Shown: positions 28,012-36,506, counted from the stretch's first letter. The stretch is 64,000 nucleotides of DNA from Caballeronia sordidicola (GCF_000729995.1 NZ_JNFG01000200.1:83765-147764); one strand, 5' to 3'. Translations and numbers: made by a program. Notes: generated by a model from the sequence alone, not told the origin.

Positions 28012-28335
28012 ATGACTCACGTTGTGACCGAAAGCTGCATTAAGTGCCGCTATACCGATTGCGTGGACGTGTGCCCGGTGGATTGCTTCCGCGAAGGTCC
28101 CAACTTCCTCTCGATCGATCCGGACGAGTGCATCGACTGCGCCGTTTGCGTCGCCGAATGCCCGGTCAATGCAATCTATGCCGAAGAAGATGTCCCCGGT
28201 GATCAACAGCACTTCATTGAACTGAATGCTGAACTGTCGCGCGGCTGGCCGAGCATCACCAAGACCAAGGCGCCGCTACCCGAAGCCGACGAGTTCAAGG
28301 ACGTGACAGCGAAGCTCGAACTGCTGGTGCGTTAA
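28012..28335 (+). CDS. fdxA: 7Fe ferredoxin FdxA ([3Fe-4S][4Fe-4S])
   Basis: A 107-residue ferredoxin with an N-terminal cluster-binding stretch CIKCRYTDCVDVCPVDCF and a second CIDCAVCVAECPVNAI. The altered spacing in the first motif is typical of seven-iron ferredoxins. It ends with the usual helical tail rich in Lys and Pro. It is a soluble electron carrier; the partner enzymes are not encoded nearby. A clear AGGAG lies upstream. Confidence 0.95.
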   Translation: MTHVVTESCIKCRYTDCVDVCPVDCFREGPNFLSIDPDECIDCAVCVAECPVNAIYAEEDVPGDQQHFIELNAELSRGWPSITKTKAPLPEADEFKDVTAKLELLVR

Positions 28336-28467
28336 GCCTGAGGGGCCGCACGTCGTCGCATGCTCAGTAACGCTTCTCTCGTTTGTGACTTTTTGAATTG
28401 AGATGAACGCAGGGTGTTGACAGGCTAGATTCTCCTCCATATAATTTCGTTTCTCTGCTGCAGATGT

Positions 28468-28543
28468 TCCTCGATAGCTCAGTTGGTAGAGCGCCGGACT
28501 GTTAATCCGTAGGTCCCTGGTTCGAGCCCAGGTCGAGGAGCCA
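28468..28543 (+). tRNA. tRNA-Asn (anticodon GTT)
   Basis: A 76-nt cloverleaf can be drawn. Acceptor arms TCCTCGA and TCGAGGA pair perfectly, followed by a discriminator G and an encoded CCA. The D-loop is AGCTCAGTTGGTAGAGC. The anticodon GTT is at 28501-28503 in loop CTGTTAA, and the T-arm is CCTGGTTCGAGCCCAGG. GTT reads asparagine codons. Confidence 0.98.
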
Positions 28544-28882
28544 AGAATTACTGCTGTGAACCACTTGTTGAATGTGGTCTTCGGTTCTCCTCCAGTCTTA
28601 TCTAATCCTCGCTGTATCCCCCGCAAGCAGTGCATTCAGCACCCAATCGGTCAGAAACATCCTGATTGTCTTTGGATCGCTTGAACTGCGAATCATCGCT
28701 TTAATATCATCACCGCACGAATCATCCGCTCTTCGGTGATCAGCACGTGTGGTTTCAAAACTTTTCCAACTTCTACAAGCGTCTGCTTCGACCTTGTCTG
28801 CCTCACCTCGCTGCTCTCCTATACGAGCAGCTATCAACTCGAGCGGCATAGTCCCGATGTGAAGAATCAAAGATTGAGCCAT
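28544..28882. other. tRNA-higB interval with a doubtful leftward open frame
   Basis: This stretch is clearly more AT-rich than the surrounding genes. A 94-codon open frame on the minus strand spans 28598-28882. It would start directly at the edge of the 38-bp palindrome with no ribosome site, has no recognisable domain and ends close to the tRNA. I consider it unproven. The composition suggests recently acquired DNA at the tRNA 3' side. Confidence 0.4.
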
Positions 28883-28920
28883 CTATAACGCGTTGCGTTA
28901 TATAACGCAACGCGTTATAG
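28883..28920. promoter_or_regulatory. Perfect 38-bp palindrome, probable HigA operator
   Basis: Both halves, starting CTATAACGCGTTGCGTTAT and continuing with its exact reverse complement, join with no spacer. It contains internal repeats of TAACGC/GCGTTA. It ends seven bases before the higB start, so it overlaps the promoter or ribosome-site region. Antitoxins of the HigA family repress their own operon by binding such dyads, hence the inference. Confidence 0.75.
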
Positions 28921-28927
28921 TTCCGAT

Positions 28928-29212
28928 ATGGCAATCCAAAATTTTATTTGTCGGGAAACAGCACTGATCTGGTCTGGCGAGCGGTCCAAGCGGTTGCCAT
29001 CGGAGATCCAGCAGACGGCGCGACGCAAGCTCAGAATGCTGAACAACGCGAGGTTATTGCAGGATCTCCGGATCCCGCCTGCAAATCGGTTGGAACTGCT
29101 CAAGGGCTCACGCGCAGGTCAGCACAGCATTCGCATCAATGATCAATGGCGTATATGTTTTCAATGGGACGATGGTGCCGCGCTCGATGTTGAAATCGTC
29201 GACTACCACTGA
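28928..29212 (+). CDS. higB: HigB-type toxin (RelE/ParE superfamily mRNA interferase)
   Basis: This 94-residue basic protein has the family pattern: a start with IQNFICRETALIWSGE, then IPPANRLELLKGSRAGQHSIRINDQWRICFQW and a final VEIVDYH. HigB toxins cut mRNA on translating ribosomes. The toxin gene precedes the antitoxin gene, the usual higBA order, with a nine-base gap. It starts close to the palindrome and lies in DNA of lower GC than its neighbours, next to a tRNA gene. Confidence 0.93.
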   Translation: MAIQNFICRETALIWSGERSKRLPSEIQQTARRKLRMLNNARLLQDLRIPPANRLELLKGSRAGQHSIRINDQWRICFQWDDGAALDVEIVDYH

Positions 29213-29221
29213 GGGGGAACT

Positions 29222-29506
29222 ATGAAAAAATTGGCTAACGTACACCCGGGTGAGGTGCTCCAAGAAGAGTTCCTGGTGGAGTTAGGGATGAGCCAGAACG
29301 CGCTGGCACGCGCTATTAAGGTTCCGCCCAGGAGAATTAATGAGATCGTCCACGGAATGCGGTCGATATCGGCCGACACGGCGTTACGCCTGTCGATAGC
29401 GCTGGGCACCACCCCACAGTTCTGGCTTGGGCTCCAGGCTGACTATGACCTTGAGGAAGCGGCGCGCGTCGACCTATCGAGTGTCGAACGCCTGGTCGCG
29501 GTGTAG
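29222..29506 (+). CDS. higA: HigA-type antitoxin (XRE-family DNA-binding protein)
   Basis: The 94-residue protein begins with the HigA pattern HPGEVLQEEFL and has a helix-turn-helix around residues 24-50 (MSQNALARAIKVPPRRINEIVHG). The typical TTPQFWLGLQADYDLE follows. It neutralises HigB and should bind the palindrome upstream of the operon. GAGGGG lies before its ATG, giving independent, probably stronger translation than the toxin. Confidence 0.95.
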   Translation: MKKLANVHPGEVLQEEFLVELGMSQNALARAIKVPPRRINEIVHGMRSISADTALRLSIALGTTPQFWLGLQADYDLEEAARVDLSSVERLVAV

Positions 29507-29942
29507 GAATCGGTAAGGGTGCCAACGCCGATCACCTGACGCCAGTGACGTTTCTCGCCTGGCGGTGGCCGGGTCGCGAACCCGGTGAAGGCTCGATCGA
29601 GGATCCGTGCCCCTGACGCTTGATCGCAGCCAAGCTATCGGCGACGGTCGTGGACCGATCAATCGCCATGACGCAGCGAGCTTCGTTGCGAAGTCTGCCA
29701 GTACTCCTATGGCATCAATATGCGCGAGTTTCAGCGTGTGCCCGGCGTGAGCATCAAGGCCTGGGAAAGGTCTCTGCTGGATTAACGAACTCTGCCATGG
29801 TGCAGAACATCGCGACAAGGTTACCGACCTAGCACGCAACCGGCCGCCTGGTTGCAAGACGCCGACCTCTCGCTTCCCCCCTTCTCCGCGCCACCCCACC
29901 TAAACCGACCCTGATCACCCACCGCCATCGAATCTTTTAGAA
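29507..29942. other. Intergenic region downstream of higA
   Basis: No gene could be supported in this stretch. Short frames on both strands have no recognisable domains and no ribosome sites. It may be a decayed remnant of the DNA that brought higBA next to the tRNA gene. No direct copy of the tRNA 3' end was found within it by eye. Confidence 0.4.
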
Positions 29943-29969
29943 TTGATAGTCGTCAGACAACGGTATAAT
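29943..29969 (+). promoter_or_regulatory. Promoter and operator of the GntR regulator gene
   Basis: TTGATA (29943-29948) and TATAAT (29964-29969) form a promoter with a short 15-base spacer. Between them lies TCGTCAGACAA (29950-29960), which fits the FadR-subfamily operator TNGTNNNACNA. A repressor bound here would block its own promoter. Confidence 0.65.
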
Positions 29970-30033
29970 GTGTCTATCCACTGCATCCCTGAAATACGAC
30001 ATCGCCACCCGGCTGGCCCAAGGAGCGTTTCTG

Positions 30034-30777
30034 ATGGTCGAATCCCTCACATCCGTCGTGACACCCCGACGCGCCCGTAACCTGGCGGAGAGCGTGTTCG
30101 ACTACGTGATCGAACAGATCGAATCCGCCGCGCTGAAACCGGGCGACAAACTGCCCACCGAAGCGAAACTCATGCTGACGCTCGGTGTGAGCCGCACCGT
30201 CGTGCGCGAAGGCATTTCTCGCCTGCAGGCGAACGAGGTCATCGAAACACGTCATGGCATTGGCAGTTTTGTGCTCGAGCCGCGCCGCGAGAAACTGGGC
30301 ATCGATATGGTGCCGGCCACCACGCTGCGTGACGTGTTGTCCGTACTCGAATTGCGCATCAGCCTGGAAACCGAATGTGCCGGGTTGGCCGCGCAACGCG
30401 CACAGCCGGAAGATCTGGTGCGCATGCGCGCGGCGCTCGACGCGATAGAAGCCACCAGCCGCAACGGCAGCGACAGCGTCGCGGCCGATCTCCAGTTCCA
30501 CATCGCGCTCGCCCGGGCGACTGGAAACCGCTATTTCGTCGATATCCTCACGCAGATGGGCACGGCCCTGATCCCGCGCAACCGCATCGATTCAGCGGGG
30601 ATTGCGAAAGCCGATCCGAAAGCGTACGTCTCGCTCGTCAATCTCGAACACGAGAGCATTCTCGAAGCCATCACGCGACGCGACGCCGAAAGCGCGCGCG
30701 CGGCCATGCGCATGCATTTGTCGAACAGCCGGGAACGCTTGCGCCGCGCGAATCAGTCAAGCGAAGCGGCCGGCTGA
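30034..30777 (+). CDS. GntR-family regulator, FadR subfamily (probable regulator of glucarate use)
   Basis: The 247-residue protein has an N-terminal winged helix (about residues 15-82: SVFDYVIEQIESAALKPGDKLPTE, SRTVVREGISRLQANEVIETRHGIGSFV). An all-helical FCD effector domain follows, with its histidine and acidic ligand residues (LQFHIALARATGN, LEHESILEAI). The ATG at 30034 has AGGAG eight bases upstream. Candidate operators occur in its own promoter and twice in front of gudD, so it probably represses the glucarate genes until a sugar acid binds. Confidence 0.88.
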   Translation: MVESLTSVVTPRRARNLAESVFDYVIEQIESAALKPGDKLPTEAKLMLTLGVSRTVVREGISRLQANEVIETRHGIGSFVLEPRREKLGIDMVPATTLRDVLSVLELRISLETECAGLAAQRAQPEDLVRMRAALDAIEATSRNGSDSVAADLQFHIALARATGNRYFVDILTQMGTALIPRNRIDSAGIAKADPKAYVSLVNLEHESILEAITRRDAESARAAMRMHLSNSRERLRRANQSSEAAG

Positions 30778-30963
30778 AAGCGGCCCGCGCAGCCGCCGTA
30801 CATTTGTCGCCAGCCGACGTTGCCGGGTGGCCGACATGGCATAACCAGCGCGCGAACCACCAGGCCGGGCCCCAAAGCATTGATCTCGCAGACAAACGGG
30901 CGCCCGCTGCCACATCAGCGGACGCCTAACCCTCTCGTAGAAAATTCCTCAACATCAATTATC

Positions 30964-30974
30964 TTGTCTGACGT
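30964..30974 (+). promoter_or_regulatory. GntR operator-like site (1) upstream of gudD
   Basis: TTGTCTGACGT matches the FadR-subfamily operator TNGTNNNACNA at all but the last base. It is nearly the reverse complement of the site in the regulator's own promoter. Confidence 0.5.
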
Positions 30975-31096
30975 CCGACTTTAATTCATAATCCTCTCAA
31001 TGCAGTTGGTGAAGATGCCACCCAATTCATTAACAACGGCAGGGCGATGCCGGGTTAACACCCATTTTGACGATCCTTGCGTCGCTCTTAAAATGT

Positions 31097-31107
31097 TATC
31101 AGACAAC
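31097..31107 (+). promoter_or_regulatory. GntR operator-like site (2) upstream of gudD
   Basis: TTATCAGACAA, within the near-palindrome GTTATCAGACAAC, shares ATCAGACAAC/GTCAGACAAC with the site at 29950. It lies 182 bases before the gudD start. Confidence 0.55.
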
Positions 31108-31288
31108 GTATCTCACGTCGAAAATTGCGAAATTGCTCGCCACCGCTTTGCCGCATGAGCGTTCGCGCTGACACCGCGCGTGAAAGACCGGTTGAGCGGA
31201 CGCCCCGAACACGCTGTCGAACCGAACCCGCCCCGCGCCGCTTAAGAGCCCCCTCACGAGCCCCAACCAACTCAGACAGACCACGTCA

Positions 31289-32647
31289 ATGTCCACGAAC
31301 CCAAGCGTTTCAACCGCAGCGAACGCCACGCCCACCGTCACCGAGCTGCGCGTGATTCCGGTTGCCGGGCGCGACAGCATGTTGCTGAACCTGAGCGGCG
31401 CGCACGGCCCGTTCTTCACGCGCAACATCGTGATCCTGCGTGACAGCGCGGGGCACACGGGCGTGGGTGAAGTGCCGGGCGGCGAGAGCATCCGCAAGAC
31501 GATTGACGACGCGCGTCCGCTCGTCGTCGGCCAGTCGATCGGCAATCTGCACGCCGTGCTCAACACTACGCGCAAGCAATTCGCGGATCGCGATGCAGGC
31601 GGGCGCGGCACGCAGACCTTTGACCTGCGCACGACCATCCATGCCGTGACCGGGCTCGAAGCCGCATTGCTCGACTTGCTGGGCCAGCATCTGGGTGTGC
31701 CTGTCGCCGCGCTGCTGGGCGAAGGACAGCAACGCGATGAAGTTGAAATGCTCGGCTATCTGTTTTATATCGGCGATAGAAACAAGACCAACCTGCCCTA
31801 CTCCCCGGGGACAGACGCGACAGATGACTGGACCCGCTTGCGCCACGAAGAAGCGATGACCCCGGAAGCGGTCGTACGACTGGCCGAAGCGGCACACGCG
31901 CGCTATGGGTTCAACGACTTCAAGCTGAAGGGCGGCGTGCTCGCGGGCGACGCGGAAATCGAAGCGGTCACGGCACTTGCCGAACGCTTCCCGAACGCCC
32001 GGGTAACGCTGGACCCGAACGGCGCGTGGTCGCTGTCCGAAGCCGTGCGCCTGTGCCGCGACCAGCATCACGTGCTCGCGTACGCCGAGGACCCATGCGG
32101 TGCCGAAAACGGTTATTCCGGCCGCGAGGTCATGGCTGAATTCCGCCGCGCCACGGGCTTGCCGACCGCTACCAACATGATCGCGACCGACTGGCGCCAG
32201 ATGGGCCACGCGATCCAGTTGCAATCGGTGGACATTCCCCTCGCCGATCCGCATTTCTGGACGATGCAAGGCTCGGTGCGCGTCGCGCAAATGTGCAACG
32301 AGTGGGGCCTGACGTGGGGATCGCACTCGAACAATCACTTCGACATTTCGCTCGCCATGTTCACCCACGTCGCGGCGGCGGCGCCCGGCAAGATTACTGC
32401 CATCGATACCCACTGGATCTGGCAGGACGGCCAGCGCCTCACGCACGAACCGCTGCAGATTGTGGGCGGCAAGGTGAAGGTGCCGGCGCGGCCGGGACTG
32501 GGCGTGGATATCGATATGGACGAACTCGATAAAGCCCACGCGCTGTATCTGGAGCACGGTCTCGGGGCCCGCGATGACGCCATCGCGATGCAGTACCTGA
32601 TTCCGAACTGGACCTTCGACAACAAGCGCCCGTGCCTCGTGCGCTGA
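31289..32647 (+). CDS. gudD: Glucarate dehydratase GudD
   Basis: This 452-residue enolase-superfamily enzyme dehydrates D-glucarate (and L-idarate) to 5-dehydro-4-deoxyglucarate. The general-base KxK motif is Lys212-x-Lys214 (FKLKGG). Metal ligands are Asp242 (LDPNGAW), Glu267 (EDPCG) and Asn296 (TATNM), and the second base is His346 in WGSHSNNH. All match the glucarate dehydratase pattern. kdgD follows 65 nt downstream, giving two successive steps of the pathway. Confidence 0.97.
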   Translation: MSTNPSVSTAANATPTVTELRVIPVAGRDSMLLNLSGAHGPFFTRNIVILRDSAGHTGVGEVPGGESIRKTIDDARPLVVGQSIGNLHAVLNTTRKQFADRDAGGRGTQTFDLRTTIHAVTGLEAALLDLLGQHLGVPVAALLGEGQQRDEVEMLGYLFYIGDRNKTNLPYSPGTDATDDWTRLRHEEAMTPEAVVRLAEAAHARYGFNDFKLKGGVLAGDAEIEAVTALAERFPNARVTLDPNGAWSLSEAVRLCRDQHHVLAYAEDPCGAENGYSGREVMAEFRRATGLPTATNMIATDWRQMGHAIQLQSVDIPLADPHFWTMQGSVRVAQMCNEWGLTWGSHSNNHFDISLAMFTHVAAAAPGKITAIDTHWIWQDGQRLTHEPLQIVGGKVKVPARPGLGVDIDMDELDKAHALYLEHGLGARDDAIAMQYLIPNWTFDNKRPCLVR

Positions 32648-32712
32648 TTTCCTCAACGGCTTATTCATCGACTTAATCATCGATTTACCCCAAAACGAAT
32701 TCACGACCGACC

Positions 32713-33630
32713 ATGACGACACCTCAAGAGCTCAAGCAAATCGTTTCCGAAGGGCTGCTGTCCTTTCCGCTGACCGACTTCGACGAACAAGGCGACTTCC
32801 GCGCCGATACCTACGCTGCCCGTCTCGAATGGCTGGCGCCCTATGGCGCGACGGCCTTGTTCGCGGCCGGCGGCACGGGTGAGTTTTTCTCGCTGACGCA
32901 AAGCGAATATTCGGACGTGATTCGCACGGCAACGGAAACCTGCAAAGGCAAGGTGCCGATTCTTGCTGGCGCGGGCGGCGCGACGCGGGTGGCGATTGCT
33001 TATGCGCAGGAGGCCGAACGGCTGGGCGCGAACGGTATTCTGCTGATGCCGCATTACCTCACCGAAGCCAGCCAGGAAGGCATTGCCGCGCACGTCGAAC
33101 AGGTGTGCAAAGCCGTGAAGAATATTGGCGTGATCGTGTATAACCGCGCCAATTCGAAGCTCAACGCCGACATGCTCGAAAGGCTTGCGGATAGCTGCCC
33201 GAACCTGATCGGCTTCAAGGACGGTGTGGGCGAGATCGAAAACATGGTGACGATCCGTCGCCGGCTGGGTGACCGGTTCTCGTATCTCGGCGGATTGCCG
33301 ACGGCCGAAGTTTATGCCGAAGCGTATAAGGCGCTGGGCGTGCCGGTGTATTCATCGGCGGTGTTCAACTTCATTCCGAAGACTGCGATGGAGTTTTATA
33401 AAGCGGTGGCCTCGCAGGATCACGCGACGACCGGCCGTTTGCTCGATGAGTTCTTCATGCCGTATCTGGCGATTCGTAACCGCAAGGCGGGTTATGCGGT
33501 GAGTATCGTGAAAGCGGGTGCGAAGCTGATCGGCCGCAGCGCCGGTCCTGTGCGCGCTCCGCTGACCGACCTGACCGAAGATGAAATGGCACAGCTCGAT
33601 GTTCTGATAAAGAAGCTCGGCGCTCAGTAA
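32713..33630 (+). CDS. kdgD: 5-dehydro-4-deoxyglucarate dehydratase KdgD
   Basis: A 305-residue enzyme of the dihydrodipicolinate synthase family. It has FAAGGTGEFFSLT near residues 50-62, Tyr143 in VIVYNRAN and the Schiff-base Lys169 in LIGFKDGVG. It removes water and CO2 from the GudD product to give 2-oxoglutarate semialdehyde. The dehydrogenase for the next step and a glucarate transporter are not encoded within this window. A strong terminator follows. Confidence 0.95.
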   Translation: MTTPQELKQIVSEGLLSFPLTDFDEQGDFRADTYAARLEWLAPYGATALFAAGGTGEFFSLTQSEYSDVIRTATETCKGKVPILAGAGGATRVAIAYAQEAERLGANGILLMPHYLTEASQEGIAAHVEQVCKAVKNIGVIVYNRANSKLNADMLERLADSCPNLIGFKDGVGEIENMVTIRRRLGDRFSYLGGLPTAEVYAEAYKALGVPVYSSAVFNFIPKTAMEFYKAVASQDHATTGRLLDEFFMPYLAIRNRKAGYAVSIVKAGAKLIGRSAGPVRAPLTDLTEDEMAQLDVLIKKLGAQ

Positions 33631-33643
33631 ATCCGCACGAGTT

Positions 33644-33681
33644 AAAAAGCCGTTCCAACGTAAGTTGGGAACGGCTTTTTT
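33644..33681 (+). terminator. Intrinsic terminator after kdgD
   Basis: AAAAAGCCGTTCCAAC and GTTGGGAACGGCTTTTTT pair around GTAA with one bulged base, followed by T residues. It ends the gudD-kdgD transcript and, with its A-run, may also act on the opposite lut transcript. Confidence 0.92.
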
Positions 33682-33713
33682 GCATCTGGCGTCGCGCATA
33701 AGCACCTTCGAAT

Positions 33714-34304
33714 CTAAGCCGCCAGCAACACCACCGTCAGCGACCGCACGCCTTGCGCGCCGCGAATCAGCACGCCTTCGATATCCGCCGTCGCCGATGG
33801 CCCCGTCACCAGCACGGCATAACGTGCGGCCTTGAAGTCATCGCGTCGATACACATCCTGAAGCCCATCCACGATCTGCGCAGGATCGAGCAGCACGACC
33901 AGATGCTGCACGAGATAACCGATCGAATTGACGATGTATTCGTCCTCGCTGAACCAGACCGAGCCCGTTTCCGCCACGCCGAAGCGCGCGCGGACCACGC
34001 CTGCATCGACGTCTTGCAGTAACGCCGGCGACATATCGGCGGCGAGCGCGCGGTTCCCCTCGATACCCGGCACGGCCGACGCGACTATCGCGTCCGGGCC
34101 AAAACGCTCGGCGAGCAGCGTGCGCACCGTATCGAGCGATTCGCCTTCGACCACGGTTCCGCCCATCGCGGCCAACGCGGTGCGAAAGCGTTCGAGTCGT
34201 TCGCCGGGAGGTGTATCGAAGAGCGGTACGTCGGGACGCGGCCTGCCAGCCGGTTGCGCCGCGCGAATCTTCGCGAGAAAAGTGTCACGCGTGGTCATCG
34301 TCAT
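33714..34304 (-). CDS. lutC: Lactate utilization protein LutC
   Basis: The 196-residue protein belongs to the LUD family, with the pattern GVAETGSVWFSED and a late VLVTGPSATADIEGVLIRGAQGVRSL, as in LutC/YkgG. It is the third subunit of the LutABC iron-sulfur L-lactate oxidase. The ATG at 34304 overlaps the lutB stop (ATGA). An alternative ATG at 34298 would change little. Last gene of the operon. Confidence 0.94.
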   Translation of the reverse strand: MTMTTRDTFLAKIRAAQPAGRPRPDVPLFDTPPGERLERFRTALAAMGGTVVEGESLDTVRTLLAERFGPDAIVASAVPGIEGNRALAADMSPALLQDVDAGVVRARFGVAETGSVWFSEDEYIVNSIGYLVQHLVVLLDPAQIVDGLQDVYRRDDFKAARYAVLVTGPSATADIEGVLIRGAQGVRSLTVVLLAA

Positions 34305-35710
34305 TTTTTGGCTGCCTTGCGATTTTTCTTGTACCACTCGTGGAAGGTTTCAGCGGGCGTTTCTGGCAGATCGCGCTGACGGCCCCAGATGTTCAGCGGG
34401 TTATAGAGCACGAAGTTCGGCAGCCGCTTGAGCGCACCGCCGAGCGACGCAACGGTGCCTCGATACAACGTAGGACTCGCCAGGAGGCGCCCCGCCATCT
34501 TCAGCACTTCCTGCTTCACGAACGGCACTTCATGATTCGACGCGATCACTTCGCGCCACTTGTAGATCTGCTCGTGAATGTTGACCTTCGTGGGGCAGAC
34601 GTTCGTGCAACTGCCGTTGAGCGTCGATGCAAACGGCAGGCTGCTGAAGCGTTTCATATCGTAAGTAGGATTGATGATCGCGCCTATCGGCCCGGAGTAC
34701 GTAAAACCATACGACAAGCCACCGCTACGCCGATAAACCGGGCACGTATTCATGCAGGCCCCGCAGCGGATGCATTTGAGCGAATACCAGAAATCCTCCA
34801 TCGCGAGGCGTTCGGAACGGCCGTGATCGACGAGGATGTAGTGCATCTCCGAGCCCGGTCGCGGCGCGCGGAAATGCGAAGTGTATTGCGTGATCGGTGA
34901 ACCGAGCGCACTGCGCGACAGCATGCGGATGAACAAGCCAAGATCGGAAATCCGGGGAATTAATTTTTCGATACCAATCGATGCAATGTGCAGCGGCGGC
35001 ACATTCGCCGACAAATCCGCATTGCCCTCGTTCGTGCACACGACGACCGTTCCCGTCTCCGCCACGGCGAAGTTGCAGCCCGTCATGCCTGCGGTTTTTT
35101 CGCGCACAAAATACGGCCGCGTGTTCATGCGCTGGCTTTCGGCGAGATAGTGGATGTCGCTATTTTTCGGATCGGTGCCGATCGTGCGGCCAAAAAGCTC
35201 GGCGACGTCCGCGCGCAGTTTATGCACGGCCGGCACGACCATGTGGCTCGGGTCCTGGTTATCCAGTTGCTGGATGCGTTCGCCGAGATCCGTTTCCATC
35301 ACCGTGATGCCGCGCGGCTCGATGTACTCGCGCATCTTGCATTCATCGGTGAGCATGGATTTGCTTTTGACGAGCGTGGTCAAGCCGCGCTCGGACATCA
35401 GCTTATAGACGATCTCGTTGTGCTCCTCGGCGGTTGCCGCGTAATGCACGATCACGCCATGCGACTCGGCTTGAGTGATGAACTGATCGAGATAATCCGC
35501 CAGATTCGAAAGCGTGTGCTCCTTGATCCCCGACGCCAGCTCGCGCAGCGTCTCCCATTCGGGCATGCCGTGGGCTTGGGCGTCGCGTTTGCTGCGCAGG
35601 TCCCAGAGGCGTTTATCGTGGAAAGCGAGGTGATCTTCCTTGGCGATGAACGCGCCCGCCGCCTTCGCGTGATCGAGCCGCTTGCTTTTCCCCTTCTCGA
35701 CGTCGCTCAT
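34301..35710 (-). CDS. lutB: Lactate utilization iron-sulfur protein LutB
   Basis: A 469-residue protein combines an N-terminal LUD domain (ETGTVVVCTNEGNADL around residue 200) with a ferredoxin-like part binding two 4Fe-4S clusters. Those motifs are CIRCGACMNTCPVYR and a later NGSCTNVCPTKV. It transfers electrons from L-lactate within the LutABC complex. The ATG at 35710 overlaps the lutA stop by four bases. The upstream open frame lies inside lutA. Confidence 0.95.
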   Translation of the reverse strand: MSDVEKGKSKRLDHAKAAGAFIAKEDHLAFHDKRLWDLRSKRDAQAHGMPEWETLRELASGIKEHTLSNLADYLDQFITQAESHGVIVHYAATAEEHNEIVYKLMSERGLTTLVKSKSMLTDECKMREYIEPRGITVMETDLGERIQQLDNQDPSHMVVPAVHKLRADVAELFGRTIGTDPKNSDIHYLAESQRMNTRPYFVREKTAGMTGCNFAVAETGTVVVCTNEGNADLSANVPPLHIASIGIEKLIPRISDLGLFIRMLSRSALGSPITQYTSHFRAPRPGSEMHYILVDHGRSERLAMEDFWYSLKCIRCGACMNTCPVYRRSGGLSYGFTYSGPIGAIINPTYDMKRFSSLPFASTLNGSCTNVCPTKVNIHEQIYKWREVIASNHEVPFVKQEVLKMAGRLLASPTLYRGTVASLGGALKRLPNFVLYNPLNIWGRQRDLPETPAETFHEWYKKNRKAAKK

Positions 35711-36450
35711 GCGCGTGCTCCGTTCAGAATCTGGGCGATGTGGATAAAACGGGCATCGAGTTTCAGGCGTTCGGCGCAACCTTGCTGATGCATGAGGCAC
35801 GACATATCGCCTGAGACGATATATTCCGCGCCCGCACCGACATGATCGCGGACCTTGTCCTGCCCCATCCTCACCGATACCGCTTCTTCGGTCACCGAAA
35901 ACGTGCCGCCAAACCCGCAGCATTCGTCGGGCCGTGTGGGCGCAACGAATTCGATGCCTTTGACGCCTTCGAGTAACGCGCGGGGTTTGGAAAACGGCGC
36001 CCCATTGATCTCCGATGCAGACACTTCCTTCAGATGCCGGATCGCGCTGCAGCTATTGTGCAAGCCGACCCGATGCGGGAATTCGGCCCAAGGGAATTCG
36101 CGTACCTTGAGGACATCGTGGAGAAATTCGACGAGTTCATAGGCGCTCGTTCGCACCTTGCGCACGGACGCGGTCTGCTCGATCGCGGTCAGATGCTCGC
36201 GTACGTGATGAATGCAACTCGCCGATGGACCGACCACGTAGTCGTAATCGGCGAAATTTCGAGCGAATACCCGCTCTGCGCCGGCCGCTTCCTTTTGCGC
36301 GCCGCTATTTGCCATCGGTTGGCCGCAGCAGGTTTGCTCCTCCGGATAATCCACTTCCACGCCCAGACGTTCGAGCAATTCGAGGGTCGCGATACCGACT
36401 TCGGGATAGAACGCATCGATAAAACAGGGAACGAACAGGGCGACTTTCAT
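35707..36450 (-). CDS. lutA: Lactate utilization iron-sulfur protein LutA
   Basis: The 247-residue protein carries two CCG domains, visible as EEQTCCGQPMANSG and DECCGFGGTFSV, which bind unusual iron-sulfur clusters. It also has LHNSCSAIRHL. It is the first subunit of the LutABC system that oxidises L-lactate to pyruvate. It is first in the operon and divergent from a GntR regulator gene, with a perfect operator dyad between them. Confidence 0.95.
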   Translation of the reverse strand: MKVALFVPCFIDAFYPEVGIATLELLERLGVEVDYPEEQTCCGQPMANSGAQKEAAGAERVFARNFADYDYVVGPSASCIHHVREHLTAIEQTASVRKVRTSAYELVEFLHDVLKVREFPWAEFPHRVGLHNSCSAIRHLKEVSASEINGAPFSKPRALLEGVKGIEFVAPTRPDECCGFGGTFSVTEEAVSVRMGQDKVRDHVGAGAEYIVSGDMSCLMHQQGCAERLKLDARFIHIAQILNGARA

Positions 36451-36506
36451 TGGATAGGAAAATGTGGGGAGCCTGAAAAACGAAGGATTTTGCCGCTCTT
36501 GGTCAG

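Larger units (their letters stand above)
30778..31288. other. Intergenic region upstream of gudD
   Basis: No gene is evident in these 511 nt. The stretch 30940-31110 is AT-rich and carries two operator-like sites, so the gudD promoter probably lies there. The remaining part before 31289 is GC-rich leader without clear structure. Confidence 0.5.

Noticed and set aside
28276..28635. Open frame on the minus strand across the tRNA-Asn gene
   Set aside because: Its middle part is the antisense translation of the tRNA, a well-known false gene; the tRNA explains the sequence.
28598..28882. 94-codon leftward frame between tRNA-Asn and higB
   Set aside because: No ribosome site, start touching the palindrome and no recognisable domain; kept only as a remark.
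29474..29899. 141-codon leftward frame after higA, considered as a transposase or integrase remnant
   Set aside because: No recognisable motif, it overlaps the higA end, and no inverted repeats or target duplications were seen.
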